A stretch of 64,000 nt of DNA from Halorubrum salsamenti (lineage in GTDB: Archaea > Halobacteriota > Halobacteria > Halobacteriales > Haloferacaceae). The notes beneath the pieces are model-generated. The model had not been told where the DNA came from and made no database searches. It saw only the letters and a program-made list of their open reading frames with translations. Where the stretch lies: positions 558,001 through 622,000 of the forward strand of contig NZ_VCNL01000002.1 in the NCBI RefSeq assembly GCF_007671685.1, read 5' to 3'. Of the stretch, positions 9,403-17,515 are shown one piece after another. The position numbers were made by a program, and so were the translations under genes. Position 1 is the stretch's first letter; every line of letters begins with the position of its first letter.

Positions 9403-9784
9403 CGACGATCGCTTATAAATGTACCCGGCTGTGCGGTGGCGCGCGCCTCCGAGCGGCCGCCAGCGGCGGCCACGAGGAGCGCGTGCGAGGTCGCCGGCGG
9501 CTTCGCCGCCGGCTGCCAGAGGGACCGAAGGTCCCTCGCTGGAGTCAGTCGCCCGGAGCGAAGCGGAGGGCGACTGACGAGGCTGGGGAGGCGTGAGGCT
9601 GCGGTGCTGTGCGGTGTAGGGTGGGACTCAAAGGGGCAGCCGGTGAGACGGGCGCACGGTCGCTGCGCTCCTCGGTCGCTCGCGTTGCTCGCTCCCTGCG
9701 GTGCTTACATCGCCTGTGCCCGCCTCACCGGCTAGGGCTTTGGAGGTATTCGCCGAGTTAGCAGCTACCTATAAGCGATCGTCG
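9403..9784. repeat. 382-bp repeat element, copy A, with 15-bp perfect terminal inverted repeats
   Basis: The ends 9403-9417 and 9770-9784 are perfect 15-base inverted repeats (CGACGATCGCTTATA), each containing a TATA-like TTATA directed inward. Inside lie four hairpins at 9441-9578 and a second module at 9589-9737 bounded by 16-base inverted repeats (9638-9653 and 9718-9733, one mismatch). No convincing protein is encoded; the single-frame reading is Arg/Ala-rich with no motif. A related copy lies at 42848-43090 and a fragment at 14150. Size and ends suggest a non-autonomous mobile element or a family of structured RNAs. Confidence 0.7.
9441..9588 (+). ncRNA. candidate structured RNA from repeat copy A
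   Basis: TTATAAAT at 9413-9420 would start transcription near 9441. The sequence then folds into a two-part stem (9441-9483 with inner arms 9455-9461/9465-9471), a 9-bp hairpin (9493-9513), an 8-bp hairpin (9519-9537) and an 11-bp stem (9544-9554/9568-9578) with a purine-rich loop. It ends in GACGAGGCTGGGG. Most of these stems are kept by different bases in the copy at 42918-43086. Transcription is inferred, not shown. Confidence 0.4.
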
Positions 9785-9825
9785 AGAACGTCACCGCCAC
9801 GAAAACCGAAGTCAACGCCCGGGTA

Positions 9826-10179
9826 TTACGCGTTCACGTGCGGTTCCCACCCCTCCCAGCGCAACAGCGTCTCGGCGCGGTCCGCGTCCGCCAACAGCAC
9901 GTTCCGTCGGTCCGGGAGGGTGTCGTCCGCGATCTCTCGGGGAATCGCGAGCGTCCCGCTCGGCACGTCGTCGTCGCCGGCGACCGGGATGTGACCGCTG
10001 TCGACCTTCATCACGAGGGGGGCGTCGAGTCGCTCGACGCCCTCGCCGTCGGCGTACAGCTGCTCGTTGACGTGCTCGTGGTCGACCCGCTGAATGACGG
10101 CGCGCTCGCCGTCGTGGGGTTCCACGTACAGTTCCCCCAGGTAGTACCCGCTTGAGAATCGCTCGAACATTCTGTGCAT
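9826..10179 (-). CDS. DUF5802 family protein
   Basis: The 117-residue product contains MFERFSSGYYLGELYVEP and later RLDAPLVMKVDS, which I recognise as the haloarchaeal DUF5802 family of small soluble proteins of unknown function. Starts at 10200, 10179 and 10170 are all in frame. A TATA-like CTTATGTA near 10205 predicts transcription start close to 10180, so a leaderless ATG at 10179 is chosen. The conserved part begins at 10170. It stands alone between the repeat element and the gnd gene. Confidence 0.75.
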   Translation of the reverse strand: MHRMFERFSSGYYLGELYVEPHDGERAVIQRVDHEHVNEQLYADGEGVERLDAPLVMKVDSGHIPVAGDDDVPSGTLAIPREIADDTLPDRRNVLLADADRAETLLRWEGWEPHVNA

Positions 10180-10307
10180 GGTAATCTCTGGCACGACCAT
10201 ACATAAGTGTTTCTCGGACGGAATTAACCGCGATAATTAGGAGCAGTAACCGTCGGCGTCGCTGCAGAACCGATCGATCGCCCGCGCCAGTCACCCCCGC
10301 CGGAACC

Positions 10308-11213
10308 TCACTCCCCGTCCGATCGCCGCGCGACCTCGTGGCGTCCGAACCCGTACCGCAGCCGGTTCGCGAGCCGCCGCGAGAAGCGTCCCTCGTTCCG
10401 GGAGTCGAACCGCTCCGCGAGCGCCTGATAGATGATCGGCACGGGGACCTCCTGTTCGAGCGCCTCCTGCACCGTCCACGTGCCGGTCGAGCCGCCGGCG
10501 ACGTGGTCCGCCACGTCGCCCAGATCCGACCCCTCCTCGCGGAACGCCTCCTCGCAGAGTTCGAGGAGCCACGAGCGGATCACGGCGCCGTTGTTCCACG
10601 TGCGCGCGACCGACTCCATGTCGAGGTCGTAGCGACCCTCGGTGAGCAGCTCGAACCCCTCGCCGTACGCCTGCATCAGCGCGTACTCCACGCCGTTGTG
10701 GACCATCTTCACGTAGTGGCCCGACCCCGACTCCCCCATGCGGTCGTGGCCGTCCGGCCCCGTTGCCACCGCGTCGAACACCGGCACGAGCGCCTCGTAG
10801 GCCCACTCGGGGCCGCCGACCATCAGCGAGAAGCCCTCCTCGGCGCTGGCGGGGCCGCCCGACGTGCCGCAGTCGAGGTACGCGGCGTCGGTCTCCTCGG
10901 CGCGCCGGACCGACGCCTGATACTGCGAGTTCCCGCCGTCGACGACCACGTCGTCGGCGTCGAGGTGCGGCCCCAAGTCCGCGAGCGTGGCGTCGACCGC
11001 GTCGCCCGCGGGGACCATGAGCCAGACGCGCTTTTCCTCCCCCAACCGGTCGCACAGGTCCGCGACCGAGTCCGCTGCCGTCGCGCCCGCCTCCGCCGCG
11101 GTCGCCGTCGCCTCCGCCGAGAGGTCGAACGCGACCACGTCGTGGCCCGCGTCGAGCGAGCGATTCACCACGATCTGCCCCATCCGCCCGAGTCCGATGA
11201 CGCCGAGTTCCAT
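10308..11213 (-). CDS. gnd: 6-phosphogluconate dehydrogenase, decarboxylating
   Basis: The 301-residue product begins MELGVIGLGRMGQIVVNR, the NAD(P)-binding GxGxxG motif. It contains the family signature VDGGNSQYQ near residue 97, the catalytic Lys in HYVKMVHNGVEYALMQAYGEG near 175 and the C-terminal GSTGTW segment. It is the short (about 300-residue) type used in archaea and some Gram-positives. It oxidises 6-phosphogluconate to ribulose 5-phosphate in the oxidative pentose phosphate pathway, the haloarchaeal route to pentoses. The longer upstream frame is not conserved, so the ATG at 11213 is chosen. Confidence 0.93.
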   Translation of the reverse strand: MELGVIGLGRMGQIVVNRSLDAGHDVVAFDLSAEATATAAEAGATAADSVADLCDRLGEEKRVWLMVPAGDAVDATLADLGPHLDADDVVVDGGNSQYQASVRRAEETDAAYLDCGTSGGPASAEEGFSLMVGGPEWAYEALVPVFDAVATGPDGHDRMGESGSGHYVKMVHNGVEYALMQAYGEGFELLTEGRYDLDMESVARTWNNGAVIRSWLLELCEEAFREEGSDLGDVADHVAGGSTGTWTVQEALEQEVPVPIIYQALAERFDSRNEGRFSRRLANRLRYGFGRHEVARRSDGE

Positions 11214-11334
11214 GCGCGAGGGGTGGCGACCGGCCGCCGTAGTGGTTCCGGTTCGGTGGCCGACGCGGGACCCGCCCGCCGACCGGCGGGCCGACCCCCG
11301 GAACCGTTTTTGCGACGCTCCGCGACCGCGGCCT

Positions 11335-11811
11335 ATGACACACGTTAACGAAGGAGACCTCGACTGGACCGACACGGATCGCGGAGAGGTCCGGTTCCGC
11401 CGGAAGCGGCTCGCCGAGGCCGCCGACGGCGACCGGATCGGCTGTAGCCTCTACGACCTCCCGCCCGGCGCGAAGTCGTGGCCGTACCACTACCACGCCG
11501 CCAACGAGGAGGCGATCTACGTCCTGTCCGGGAGCGCCACGCTGCGACACGACGGGGAGACGACCCGGATCGAGGCCGGTGATTACGTCGCGTTCCCGGC
11601 GGGCGAGTCGGGTGCCCACCGCGTCGTCAACGAGGGCGACCACTCCGTCCGGTACCTCGCGATGTCGACGATGACCGAGCCGGACGTGACGATCTATCCG
11701 GACTCGGACACCTTCGGCGTGTACGTCGGATCCCCGCCCGGCGGACGCGAGGAGCGGTCGCTGTCGGGCTACTACGAGATCGACGACGACGTCGACTACT
11801 GGGACATGTAG
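11335..11811 (+). CDS. cupin domain protein
   Basis: The 158-residue product holds a single cupin barrel. Motif 1 is YHYHAANEEAIYVLSG near residue 50 (two His and Glu as metal ligands), and motif 2 is FPAGESGAHRVVN near 90. It probably binds a metal ion; the reaction is unknown. GTTTTTGCG about 30 bases upstream may be its TATA box. It is divergent from gnd and convergent with thrC. Confidence 0.82.
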   Translation: MTHVNEGDLDWTDTDRGEVRFRRKRLAEAADGDRIGCSLYDLPPGAKSWPYHYHAANEEAIYVLSGSATLRHDGETTRIEAGDYVAFPAGESGAHRVVNEGDHSVRYLAMSTMTEPDVTIYPDSDTFGVYVGSPPGGREERSLSGYYEIDDDVDYWDM

Positions 11812-11827
11812 CCGTCGGCTTTCGGCC

Positions 11828-13066
11828 TCACTCGTTGACCTCGCCCTCGGCCGCGACCTCCCGCTCGCCGAGGTGCGCGCGCAGCGCGTCGACGTCCTTG
11901 TTGCCCGCACCGGTGTTCAGGAGGACGACGGTGTCGTCGGGGCCGAACTCGCCCGACTCCGCCAGCGCGAACGCCCCCGAGACGGCGGCCGCGCAGGTCG
12001 CGCCGACCTCCAGCCCCTCGGCCCGGGCGACCTCGATCGCGGCGTCGAATATCTCGCGGTCGGTCGTCGCCACCGCGCCCCCGTCCGACTCCCGGAGCGC
12101 GTCGAGGATGAGCGGGCTCGCGCCCGGGTCCGGGATCGCGATCCCGTTGCAGGCCGTGTCGATCTCGTCGTCCGGGACGGGCTCGTGGCGGTCGGCGCCC
12201 GACTCGGAGGCGTCGACGACGGGCGCACAGCCGGCCGCCTGCGCGGCGTACATCGGGACGAGCTCGTCGGTCCACCCCAGCTCTCGGACCTCTCGGGCGG
12301 CCTTGTGCATCCCGACGAGCCCGACGCCCCCGCCGGTGGGGTAGACGACGCCGTCGGGCGCCTCCCAGTCGAGCTGCTCGAGCAGCTCCAACGCCATCGT
12401 CTTCTTCCCCTCGTGGCGGTACGGCGTCACGAACGTCTTCGTCGAGTACCAGTCGGGGTGGTCCGCCATCGCCGCCGCGTACGCGCGCCCGGCGTCGCCG
12501 ATCTGCGAGTCGCCGTCGACCGGGTCCGTCACGGTCAGGTCGGCGCCGTGGACCTCCGTCATGGCCTTCTGGGTGAACCCCGCCCGCGAGGGGAGGAACA
12601 CGTGCGCGTCCAGATCCGCGCGGGCCGCGTACGCGGCCGCCGCCTGTCCCGCGTTGCCGGCGCTGTTCAGCGCGACCTCCTCCGCGCCGTGCTGGCGCGC
12701 GGCCGTCGTCGCCAGCGACTGCCCTCGGTCCTTGAACGTCCCCGTCGGGTTCGCCCCCTCGTCTTTCAGGAGGACCCGCCCCACGTCCATCGCGTCCGCG
12801 AGGGCCGGACACTCGACGAGCGGCGTCGCGCCCTCGCCGAGCGACACAGCCGCGTCTCGCGCGAACGGCAGCAGCTCCGCGTACCGCCACATCGACTCGA
12901 ACGGGCGGTCGGCGAGGTCCTCGGGGGCGAGGTCGATCCGATCGAGGTCGTACGCCGGGTCGAGGATCCCGTCGCAGTCGGGACAGCGGTGCGTCGCGGT
13001 CTCCGGATCGAACGCCTCGCCGCAGTCGACACACGAGAGGCCTGTGAACGCGTCCGTCGTTTCCAT
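11828..13066 (-). CDS. thrC: threonine synthase
   Basis: The 412-residue product starts with a zinc-ribbon-like CVDC...CPDC pair in the first 33 residues, then the PLP-enzyme fold. Catalytic Lys lies in NPTGTFKDRG near residue 113, the Asn/Gly-rich NSAGNAGQ near 137 and the phosphate-binding TGGGVGLVG near 245. It converts O-phosphohomoserine to threonine. The N-terminal zinc ribbon is common in haloarchaeal ThrC. An ATG at 13066 immediately precedes the ribbon. It is divergent from the Bat-type regulator. Confidence 0.92.
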   Translation of the reverse strand: METTDAFTGLSCVDCGEAFDPETATHRCPDCDGILDPAYDLDRIDLAPEDLADRPFESMWRYAELLPFARDAAVSLGEGATPLVECPALADAMDVGRVLLKDEGANPTGTFKDRGQSLATTAARQHGAEEVALNSAGNAGQAAAAYAARADLDAHVFLPSRAGFTQKAMTEVHGADLTVTDPVDGDSQIGDAGRAYAAAMADHPDWYSTKTFVTPYRHEGKKTMALELLEQLDWEAPDGVVYPTGGGVGLVGMHKAAREVRELGWTDELVPMYAAQAAGCAPVVDASESGADRHEPVPDDEIDTACNGIAIPDPGASPLILDALRESDGGAVATTDREIFDAAIEVARAEGLEVGATCAAAVSGAFALAESGEFGPDDTVVLLNTGAGNKDVDALRAHLGEREVAAEGEVNE

Positions 13067-13244
13067 GGGGTCGCAGTCGGCCGCCCGCGACTTCGGTCCA
13101 CCGGTCCCGAGACCGAGTTCCGGTTCCGACGGACGGTTTCCCCGCCCGCTCTGACCGCCGAGCGCCGACCGATCGAGGTGTCCGTTTTAAACCCGAAACG
13201 AATGAAGGGATAAGGGGAGGGACCGACGGGTGCTACCTCCGCGT

Positions 13245-13979
13245 ATGACACGACTGACGCTGCGGCTCGACTTCCCGAGCGGTTCGTGGCTCGGCGGCGC
13301 CTCCCGTGCCCATCCCGACGCGACGCTCCGCGCGACCGAGACGGTCGCCGCCGCGGAGGGCGAGGTGACCGCGCTCGCCGTCGCCGGGACCGACCGCGCG
13401 GCGACGGTGGAGGCGCTGCGCGAGCACGACCGCGTGGACCGGGTCGACGTCGTCGACCGGGCCGGGCCGGCGACGCGGCTCCGAATCGTCGCGCCCGCGC
13501 CGCCGTCGCACGTCGCGGCCGCGCGGGAGGTCGGGCTCCCGGTCGAGGTGCCCGTCGCGGTGACGGACGGGCGCGCGATCGTCGACGTCGTCGGCGACCG
13601 GTCCCGGCTCACCGCCTTCAGCCGGCGACTTACGGGCGAGGGCGTCACCGTGGGGATCGAGGCGAGCGACGCCGGCGGGGAGCCCGTCCTCACCGACGCC
13701 CAGCGGGCCCTCGTTCTCGACGCCGTCGCGGCCGGCTACTACGACACCCCGCGAGAGTGCACGCTCACGGAGCTCGCCGAGTCGCGCGACCTCGCCAAGT
13801 CGACGTGCAGCGAGACGCTCCACCGCGCGGAGGGACGGGTGTTACACCGGTTCGTGGACGGCGAGTTCGGCGGCGAGGCCCGCGGGGAAGGGGCCGGGAA
13901 AGCGACCGGTGACGAATCCGATCGGAGACGCGAGCGAGACCGAGCGGAGCCGGCCGGGATCGCCGCCTCGGAGCCGTGA
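13245..13979 (+). CDS. Bat-type helix-turn-helix transcription regulator
   Basis: The 244-residue product has an N-terminal sensor-like half and a C-terminal HTH_10 domain (residues about 145-200) with LTDAQRALVLDAVAAGYYDTPR followed by LAKSTCSETLHRAE. A charged tail of about 40 residues follows and looks disordered. GTTTTAAA at about 13183-13190 is a good TATA box. The start at 13245 is where the conserved part begins. It is divergent from thrC and may regulate it, which is speculation. Confidence 0.8.
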   Translation: MTRLTLRLDFPSGSWLGGASRAHPDATLRATETVAAAEGEVTALAVAGTDRAATVEALREHDRVDRVDVVDRAGPATRLRIVAPAPPSHVAAAREVGLPVEVPVAVTDGRAIVDVVGDRSRLTAFSRRLTGEGVTVGIEASDAGGEPVLTDAQRALVLDAVAAGYYDTPRECTLTELAESRDLAKSTCSETLHRAEGRVLHRFVDGEFGGEARGEGAGKATGDESDRRRERDRAEPAGIAASEP

Positions 13980-14137
13980 CGGCACTCGGCGGGTGACAGG
14001 GCGCGCGTCTTTTCGCCTCCGTCGAACTCCTCCGCAGAGACCATCGTCAGACCCGGTGTCAGACGATACAGGCATCGTGGCGGCCGATTACGGGAGCGAG
14101 TGTTGCGGTTCGGTGGTGACGAGACAGTGTTTAAAAG

Positions 14138-14206
14138 GGAGCGAGCGATGGCGACGATCGTTTATAAATAAACGCGGCGGTGCGGCGGCGCGCGCCTCCG
14201 CGTACT
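14138..14206. repeat. truncated copy B of the repeat element (left end only)
   Basis: GGCGACGATCGTTTATAAAT and the following GTGCGGCGGCGCGCGCCTCCG match the left end of copy A (14 of 15 terminal bases). Weaker similarity extends upstream to a second TTTAAA at about 14130. The hairpins and right end are missing. The 301-base gap between the regulator and the ATP-grasp gene holds nothing else I can recognise. Confidence 0.6.
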
Positions 14207-14280
14207 GCCGCGTGAGCGTTGCGTCGACGGCCCCTGATACATTCCGCCGCCCGGAGTCGTCGGTCCGACCGCGACCGCCC

Positions 14281-15606
14281 TCAGCAGGCGCAGTAGTAGT
14301 CGCGGTCGACGAACTCCGTCTCGAACAGCTTCGCGGCCGGTCCGGGGTCGGACGGGCGGTAGACCCCGGTCGTCAAGTTCCCCTCGCGCTCGAAGTCGCC
14401 GGCGACGAGGCGTCGCCAGTCGTCGGCCGACAGCTGGTCCCAGAACGCGTCGTCGCCGGCGAGCAGCGCGAGGTAGTCGCGGAGGTACACCCACCGCGTC
14501 GGCTCGGTCCCCGTCGACTCGTACTCGGCGTCGGTGACGGCGGCGTACGCCGCCATCGGGAGGTTCGCGCCCGCGGCGACCGGCATCCCGATCCACTTCC
14601 ACGGTCGGGTGTTGACGTCGAGCAGGAGGAACTCCTCGCGCTCGTCGTCGTACACGAACTCCGCCTCGCTGATCCCGTGGTAGCCGGCGTCGTCGAGCAC
14701 CGCCAGAGCGCGCGCCTCGATCTCCGGCTCGTCGGCCGTCTCCACCAGACAGGAGGTGCCGAACTGCTGGGGGTACCGCACCGCGGCGTTGCCGACGACC
14801 GCGAGCGCGTCGTCGACGCCCGAGGGGGGGACGTACGACGCGAGCGAGTGGTCCCGGCCGGTCGCGATGTCGACGCGCTTCTGGGCCATCACCGCGATCC
14901 CCTCCTCGCGGGCGGCCGAGACCGCGTCCGCGAACTCCTCGCGGTCGGCGACCTCCAGCACGTTGGTGCCGAACGCCTCCTCGAAGTCGCGCTTGAGCTC
15001 GGGTTTCACGACGAGGGGGAACCCGAGCGCCTCGGCTGCCTCGTCGAGGGTGGCGTCCGCCTCCGGCGCGCCCGTCGCCGCGTCCGCCGTCTCGGCGAGC
15101 CGGTACGTCTCGGGGTACGGCACGCCGAGCGACTCGCAGGTCGCGTACAGCTCGGACTTGTTCAACACGTCGTCGAGCGTGTCGATCCCGGCGAAGGGGA
15201 GCCGGACGCCCTCGGGGTCGGCCCGCGCGTACGCCAGGGCCCACTCGTCCATACAGCCGAACGCGACCGCCTCGCGGCCGATCGCGTCGACGACCGCCTC
15301 CACGTCCTCGCGGAACCCGTCGAGGTCGTCGAGCGGGTACGTCACCGCACCCGCGAAATCGACCGCGTCCGAGGGGGGCGCGAGCCCGTCGTGGCGGCGG
15401 GTGCCGTCGTTACCGTCGCTTGCGCCCCCGCTCGCGGCGTCGCTGGGGCGGTCGAGCGCGATCACGGGCACGTCGTAGGCGTCGAGCGCGCGGGCGACGG
15501 CGAGTCCGGTCGCGTGTGCATTGCTGACGAGGGCCGGCGGTCGGTCGAAGGAAACGTCCGCGAGCGCGTCGATCAGCGCCTCTGTCGAGCGGAACTGCTC
15601 TGCCAT
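14281..15606 (-). CDS. ATP-grasp carboxylate-amine ligase family protein
   Basis: The 441-residue protein has the ATP-grasp fold. The lid region FPLVVKPELKRDFEE is near residue 200 and the metal-binding acidic and Asn residues are in LLLDVNTRPWKWIG near 330. Such enzymes join a carboxylate to an amine or thiol through an acylphosphate. The substrate is unknown. A Ser/Asp/Gly-rich insertion lies near residues 60-80. The C-terminus is Tyr/Cys-rich (DYYCAC). The ATG at 15606 is preferred over two near-upstream ATG codons because conservation starts there. Confidence 0.8.
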   Translation of the reverse strand: MAEQFRSTEALIDALADVSFDRPPALVSNAHATGLAVARALDAYDVPVIALDRPSDAASGGASDGNDGTRRHDGLAPPSDAVDFAGAVTYPLDDLDGFREDVEAVVDAIGREAVAFGCMDEWALAYARADPEGVRLPFAGIDTLDDVLNKSELYATCESLGVPYPETYRLAETADAATGAPEADATLDEAAEALGFPLVVKPELKRDFEEAFGTNVLEVADREEFADAVSAAREEGIAVMAQKRVDIATGRDHSLASYVPPSGVDDALAVVGNAAVRYPQQFGTSCLVETADEPEIEARALAVLDDAGYHGISEAEFVYDDEREEFLLLDVNTRPWKWIGMPVAAGANLPMAAYAAVTDAEYESTGTEPTRWVYLRDYLALLAGDDAFWDQLSADDWRRLVAGDFEREGNLTTGVYRPSDPGPAAKLFETEFVDRDYYCAC

Positions 15607-15779
15607 ACCCCCCATCATCGGTCCGGGTACAAAGGCCCACCAGTACCGGCCCGGCGTGCCACTACCGGTGACGCGGGCGCTCGTCGCTGTCGGCGGCGGG
15701 CCGGGATCGCTCGGAGGAGACGAACCGGCGATATCCCCGACACAACGCGCTTTTACTCGCGTGTCGCCTCCGATCCGGT

Positions 15780-16355
15780 ATGAGCGAGCGCGAGACCGAA
15801 GCCGACAGCGATGGCGGAGCCGAGGGAGGGCGAGGGATCGACGGCGAGAGCGAGACCGACGGCGACCTCCCCGACCGCGTCCGCCGCGCGTTCGCGGACC
15901 ACGGCTCCTTCGAGCCCGCGGGCGACGGGGTCTGGACCGCGGAGACGACCCCCTTCGACGCCGAGGTGCGCGCCGAACCCGCGGCGGACGGCCGGGTCCG
16001 CTTCGCGGTGACCGTCCGGGTGCCGACCCTCTCCGCGACGGCGGCCGACGAGGTCGCCGACGTGGTCGAGGAGGGGTGGATCGAGACGTTCGAGCTTCGC
16101 GTCGTCGACGTGGGCGGGGTCACCCGCGGCGATCGCGAGTTCGACCCGACCGTCGAGGTCGGCGACGACGAGATCGAGATCGGCTTCGAGCTGACCGACA
16201 TCAACGAGCGTCGCGGCGTCGACGATTCCGGCGCGCTGATCGACTTCGTCGAGGGGACCTACGTACAGGGCGTCATCCCCGGCTACGAGTACGCGGAGCC
16301 GCTCGACGCGCTGCTCTCCGCGGCGCGCCAGCAGGGGAACAGCGGCGGGTTCTAG
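15780..16355 (+). CDS. DUF5813 family protein
   Basis: The 191-residue acidic protein begins with a disordered Glu/Asp/Ser/Gly stretch of about 30 residues. An alpha/beta domain follows whose VRRAFADHGSFEPAGDGVW and EGTYVQGVIPGYEY segments I recognise from haloarchaeal DUF5813. The function is unknown; no signal peptide or metal site is seen. CTTTTACTC about 30 bases upstream is a possible TATA box. Confidence 0.78.
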   Translation: MSERETEADSDGGAEGGRGIDGESETDGDLPDRVRRAFADHGSFEPAGDGVWTAETTPFDAEVRAEPAADGRVRFAVTVRVPTLSATAADEVADVVEEGWIETFELRVVDVGGVTRGDREFDPTVEVGDDEIEIGFELTDINERRGVDDSGALIDFVEGTYVQGVIPGYEYAEPLDALLSAARQQGNSGGF

Positions 16356-16447
16356 GTCGCGGAACGAGCGGGCCTCGGGCCCGCCGACCGACGGGGACGC
16401 CGCGCGCCGGGCGATAGGGGCAAATGCCGGGAGCCCCTAGGTCGAGT

Positions 16448-16777
16448 ATGCTCGCGCTGTTCGGGTTCGTCAGCCTCGTCGCCCTCGTGGCCTTCCACAC
16501 GCTTATCGCCGGGGTGGCGACCCGTTTCTTTCGGCTCCGACTGAACACCTCGTGGGGGTCCGTCGTGTACACCCTCGTGTTGACCCCGATGCTGCTTTTG
16601 ATCTCGATGCTGGTGTTCACCGGCGTCCTCAACGTCGGCATCGGGATCAACCTCGGCAGTCCGACGCTGGTTATCGCGCTGCTCGTCGCGCTTCCGGTCG
16701 TGCTCGGGGCCGCGATCGACTACCTCTACGTCCCCTCTCCGGACGACGTCGAACTGCCGGACACGGACGGGCGATAG
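16448..16777 (+). CDS. small conserved membrane protein
   Basis: The 109-residue product has three hydrophobic segments (about 1-25, 37-62 and 70-90) and a short acidic tail, with RFFRLRLNTSWGSVVYT between helices 1 and 2. It resembles a group of small haloarchaeal membrane proteins of unknown role. An ATG eight codons upstream exists, but the hydrophobic helix starts at 16448. It is convergent with tmk. Confidence 0.65.
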   Translation: MLALFGFVSLVALVAFHTLIAGVATRFFRLRLNTSWGSVVYTLVLTPMLLLISMLVFTGVLNVGIGINLGSPTLVIALLVALPVVLGAAIDYLYVPSPDDVELPDTDGR

Positions 16778-16786
16778 CTCCGCGGG

Positions 16787-17380
16787 CTACTCGCCGACGA
16801 GCTCCGCCAGAGCCTCCTCGACCCGCGCGATGACCGCCTCGGGCGACCGCGAGGCGTCGACGCGGACGAATCTGTCCGGCTCGGCGTCGATCAGCCGCTC
16901 GTAGTTCTTCCGGACCGCGGCGAGGTAGCCGTCCTGCTCGAACTTGTTGGTCCGGCCCGCGCGCTCGGCGGCCTCGCGCGCGTCCAGGTCGAGGTAGACC
17001 GTCGCGTCGGGCGGCCGAGAGAAGGCCGCGTGGATCCCTTTTATATACTCCAGCGGGCGGTCGATGTCGACGTCGCTGGCGGCGAGCGTCGCCGCCTGAT
17101 AGGCGAACCGGGAGTCGGAGTACCGGTCGGAGACCACGAGGTCGCCGTCGGCGAGGGCGGGCTCGATCGTCCCCGAGAGGTGGTCCGCGTGGTCGGCCGT
17201 CAGCAGGAACAGCTCCGCGAGCGGGTCGGCGTCGTCGGCCGCGATCGACCGGTCGACCGCCTCGCCGTACCAGCTGTCGGTGGGCTCGCGGGTGAACGTC
17301 GCGTCGGGGTAGACGTCGTGGAGCGCCTCCCAGACGGTGGTCTTCCCGCTGCCGTCGAGTCCCTCCAGCGTGATCAGCAT
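16787..17380 (-). CDS. tmk: thymidylate kinase
   Basis: The 197-residue product opens with the P-loop [11 protein letters not shown]. The DRY-type motif in [14 protein letters not shown] lies near residue 92, and a lid segment with [11 protein letters not shown] near 150. It phosphorylates dTMP to dTDP with ATP for DNA synthesis. The longer upstream frame is rejected because the P-loop fold begins at the ATG at 17380. The gene ends only 10 bases from the opposing membrane protein gene. Confidence 0.92.
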   Translation of the reverse strand: MLITLEGLDGSGKTTVWEALHDVYPDATFTREPTDSWYGEAVDRSIAADDADPLAELFLLTADHADHLSGTIEPALADGDLVVSDRYSDSRFAYQAATLAASDVDIDRPLEYIKGIHAAFSRPPDATVYLDLDAREAAERAGRTNKFEQDGYLAAVRKNYERLIDAEPDRFVRVDASRSPEAVIARVEEALAELVGE

Positions 17381-17515
17381 GGTCGCGCTCCGGTACGACG
17401 AGAAATAAACGCGCGGGTTCCGACGGACTCCCTTTTTAGTGGCTCCGCGTGGAACCGCCGGCATGGCCGATACTCTTCGTCACACGTGTCACGTCCGCCC
17501 GCCGCGGAGGCGCCG

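Noticed and set aside
9436..9735. Small basic protein encoded by the repeat element
   Set aside because: The frame is interrupted and shifted between copies while the hairpins are kept, so coding potential is likely incidental.
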